Of a stretch of DNA of 6,213 nt, positions 5,789 to 6,213 are shown piece after piece. Source of the DNA: Planctomycetota bacterium (GTDB lineage: Bacteria; Planctomycetota; UBA1135; UBA2386); assembly GCA_003235605.1 (NCBI GenBank), contig QJVU01000406.1, positions 1-6,213 of the forward strand. The letters run 5' to 3'. Numbering within the stretch: the stretch's first letter is position 1; every line of letters begins with the position of its first letter. A model generated the notes under the pieces. It was not told the DNA's origin. It did not search any database and saw nothing but the letters and a program-made list of their open reading frames with translations. Position numbers and translations under genes: made by a program.

Positions 5789-6213
5789 ATGAAGTACCCA
5801 GCTACCGCCGTCGCCCTGCCCCTGATCCTGATCCTGCAGAGCGCCCTTCTGCCTGCACAGGACGAGGCTCAAGCAATCAAGAACTTCAAGCAAGGGTTCA
5901 AGCCAAGCATCAAGGCCCTCGAGAAAGCCATGCAGGGGTGGGAAACCCTGCCCAGCAACTCAGACCCGTACCGATCCAAGATGGCCGCGCGCGAAGCCGT
6001 GGCCAAGGGGTGGGAGAACGCAGTCGATCAACTCAAGGGCCACGGATCTCCTGCCGTGGCCAAGCTGGTGGCCGACGCATGGGTCAAGCTGGACAAGGCG
6101 ATCGGCCCGGCCTGGAAGGAGCATGCCAAGCTCGTAAAGCGTGTCGAGAGGGAGTTTGCCCGGCTCCTGAAGATGACCGGCGGCGAAGGCGTCATTCCCA
6201 CCAAGAAGTACCC
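5789..6213 (+). CDS. Secreted protein paralogous to the upstream HEAT-vWA protein, 5' part
   Basis: ATG 5789 opens a frame that runs to the right edge (141 complete codons), so the C-terminus is unseen. Residues 1-23 form a signal peptide (hydrophobic core LPLILILQSALL, cleavage after LPA). The mature start QDEAQAIKNFKQGFK closely matches QDEAGALTRFKKPFR of the upstream protein. Residues 78-105 align without gaps to its residues 63-90, sharing AV.QL and VAK (9 of 28 identical by eye). The visible part is mostly amphipathic helix, Lys/Ala/Trp-rich and probably coiled coil near 95-135. HEAT repeats or a vWA domain may follow beyond the window, but this cannot be seen. No clear Shine-Dalgarno is present (GGAA 3 nt before the ATG is weak). 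The function is unknown; it is a secreted or periplasmic protein expressed from the same strand, 165 bp after its neighbour. Confidence 0.8.
   Translation, partial: MKYPATAVALPLILILQSALLPAQDEAQAIKNFKQGFKPSIKALEKAMQGWETLPSNSDPYRSKMAAREAVAKGWENAVDQLKGHGSPAVAKLVADAWVKLDKAIGPAWKEHAKLVKRVEREFARLLKMTGGEGVIPTKKY

Overview
The window is GC-rich bacterial DNA that looks chromosomal. It most likely comes from a Planctomycetota-like or other Gram-negative lineage with an outer membrane. This is inference: the porin ends in Phe and belongs to the OprP/OprO type, and the secreted HEAT-repeat/von Willebrand factor A (vWA) protein has the 'LT.Q.FG....W..W' ending that I associate with planctomycete HEAT-repeat proteins. 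No mobile element, CRISPR array, tRNA or rRNA was recognised.

Layout: (1) positions 1-396, minus strand: the N-terminal 132 codons of an exported TlpA/thioredoxin-fold protein that runs off the left edge and lacks the usual first active-site Cys. (2) 453-1823, plus strand: a full-length YbdG-type miniconductance mechanosensitive channel, divergent from the thioredoxin gene. (3) 1820-3163, minus strand: a full-length phosphate-selective-porin-type (Porin_O_P) outer-membrane protein, starting at GTG behind a strong Shine-Dalgarno. Genes 2 and 3 converge and share the palindrome CTAG, so each takes its TAG stop from it. (4) 3178-3901: about 720 bp with no credible gene but many inverted repeats. 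These include a two-helix element at 3220-3285 with a GCAA tetraloop and two terminator-like hairpins at 3544-3574 and 3695-3725. (5) 3902-5623, plus strand: a secreted protein with an N-terminal helical region, HEAT-like repeats and a C-terminal vWA domain with an intact MIDAS. (6) 5624-5788: a spacer with a 9-bp-period tandem repeat and a candidate promoter. (7) 5789-6213, plus strand: the N-terminal part of another secreted protein, cut by the window end.

The two right-hand genes appear to be paralogues at their mature N-termini (QDEAxA[LI]xxFKxxF[RK]), which suggests a tandem family of exported proteins. The left half is a cell-envelope group: a periplasmic thiol-fold protein, an inner-membrane osmotic channel and an outer-membrane porin. 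Nothing shows that they form one pathway.

The observations most worth pursuing are the structured intergenic region, the tandem secreted paralogues with a shared N-terminal motif, the CTAG stop overlap, the 9-bp repeat array and the thioredoxin with a degenerate active site.
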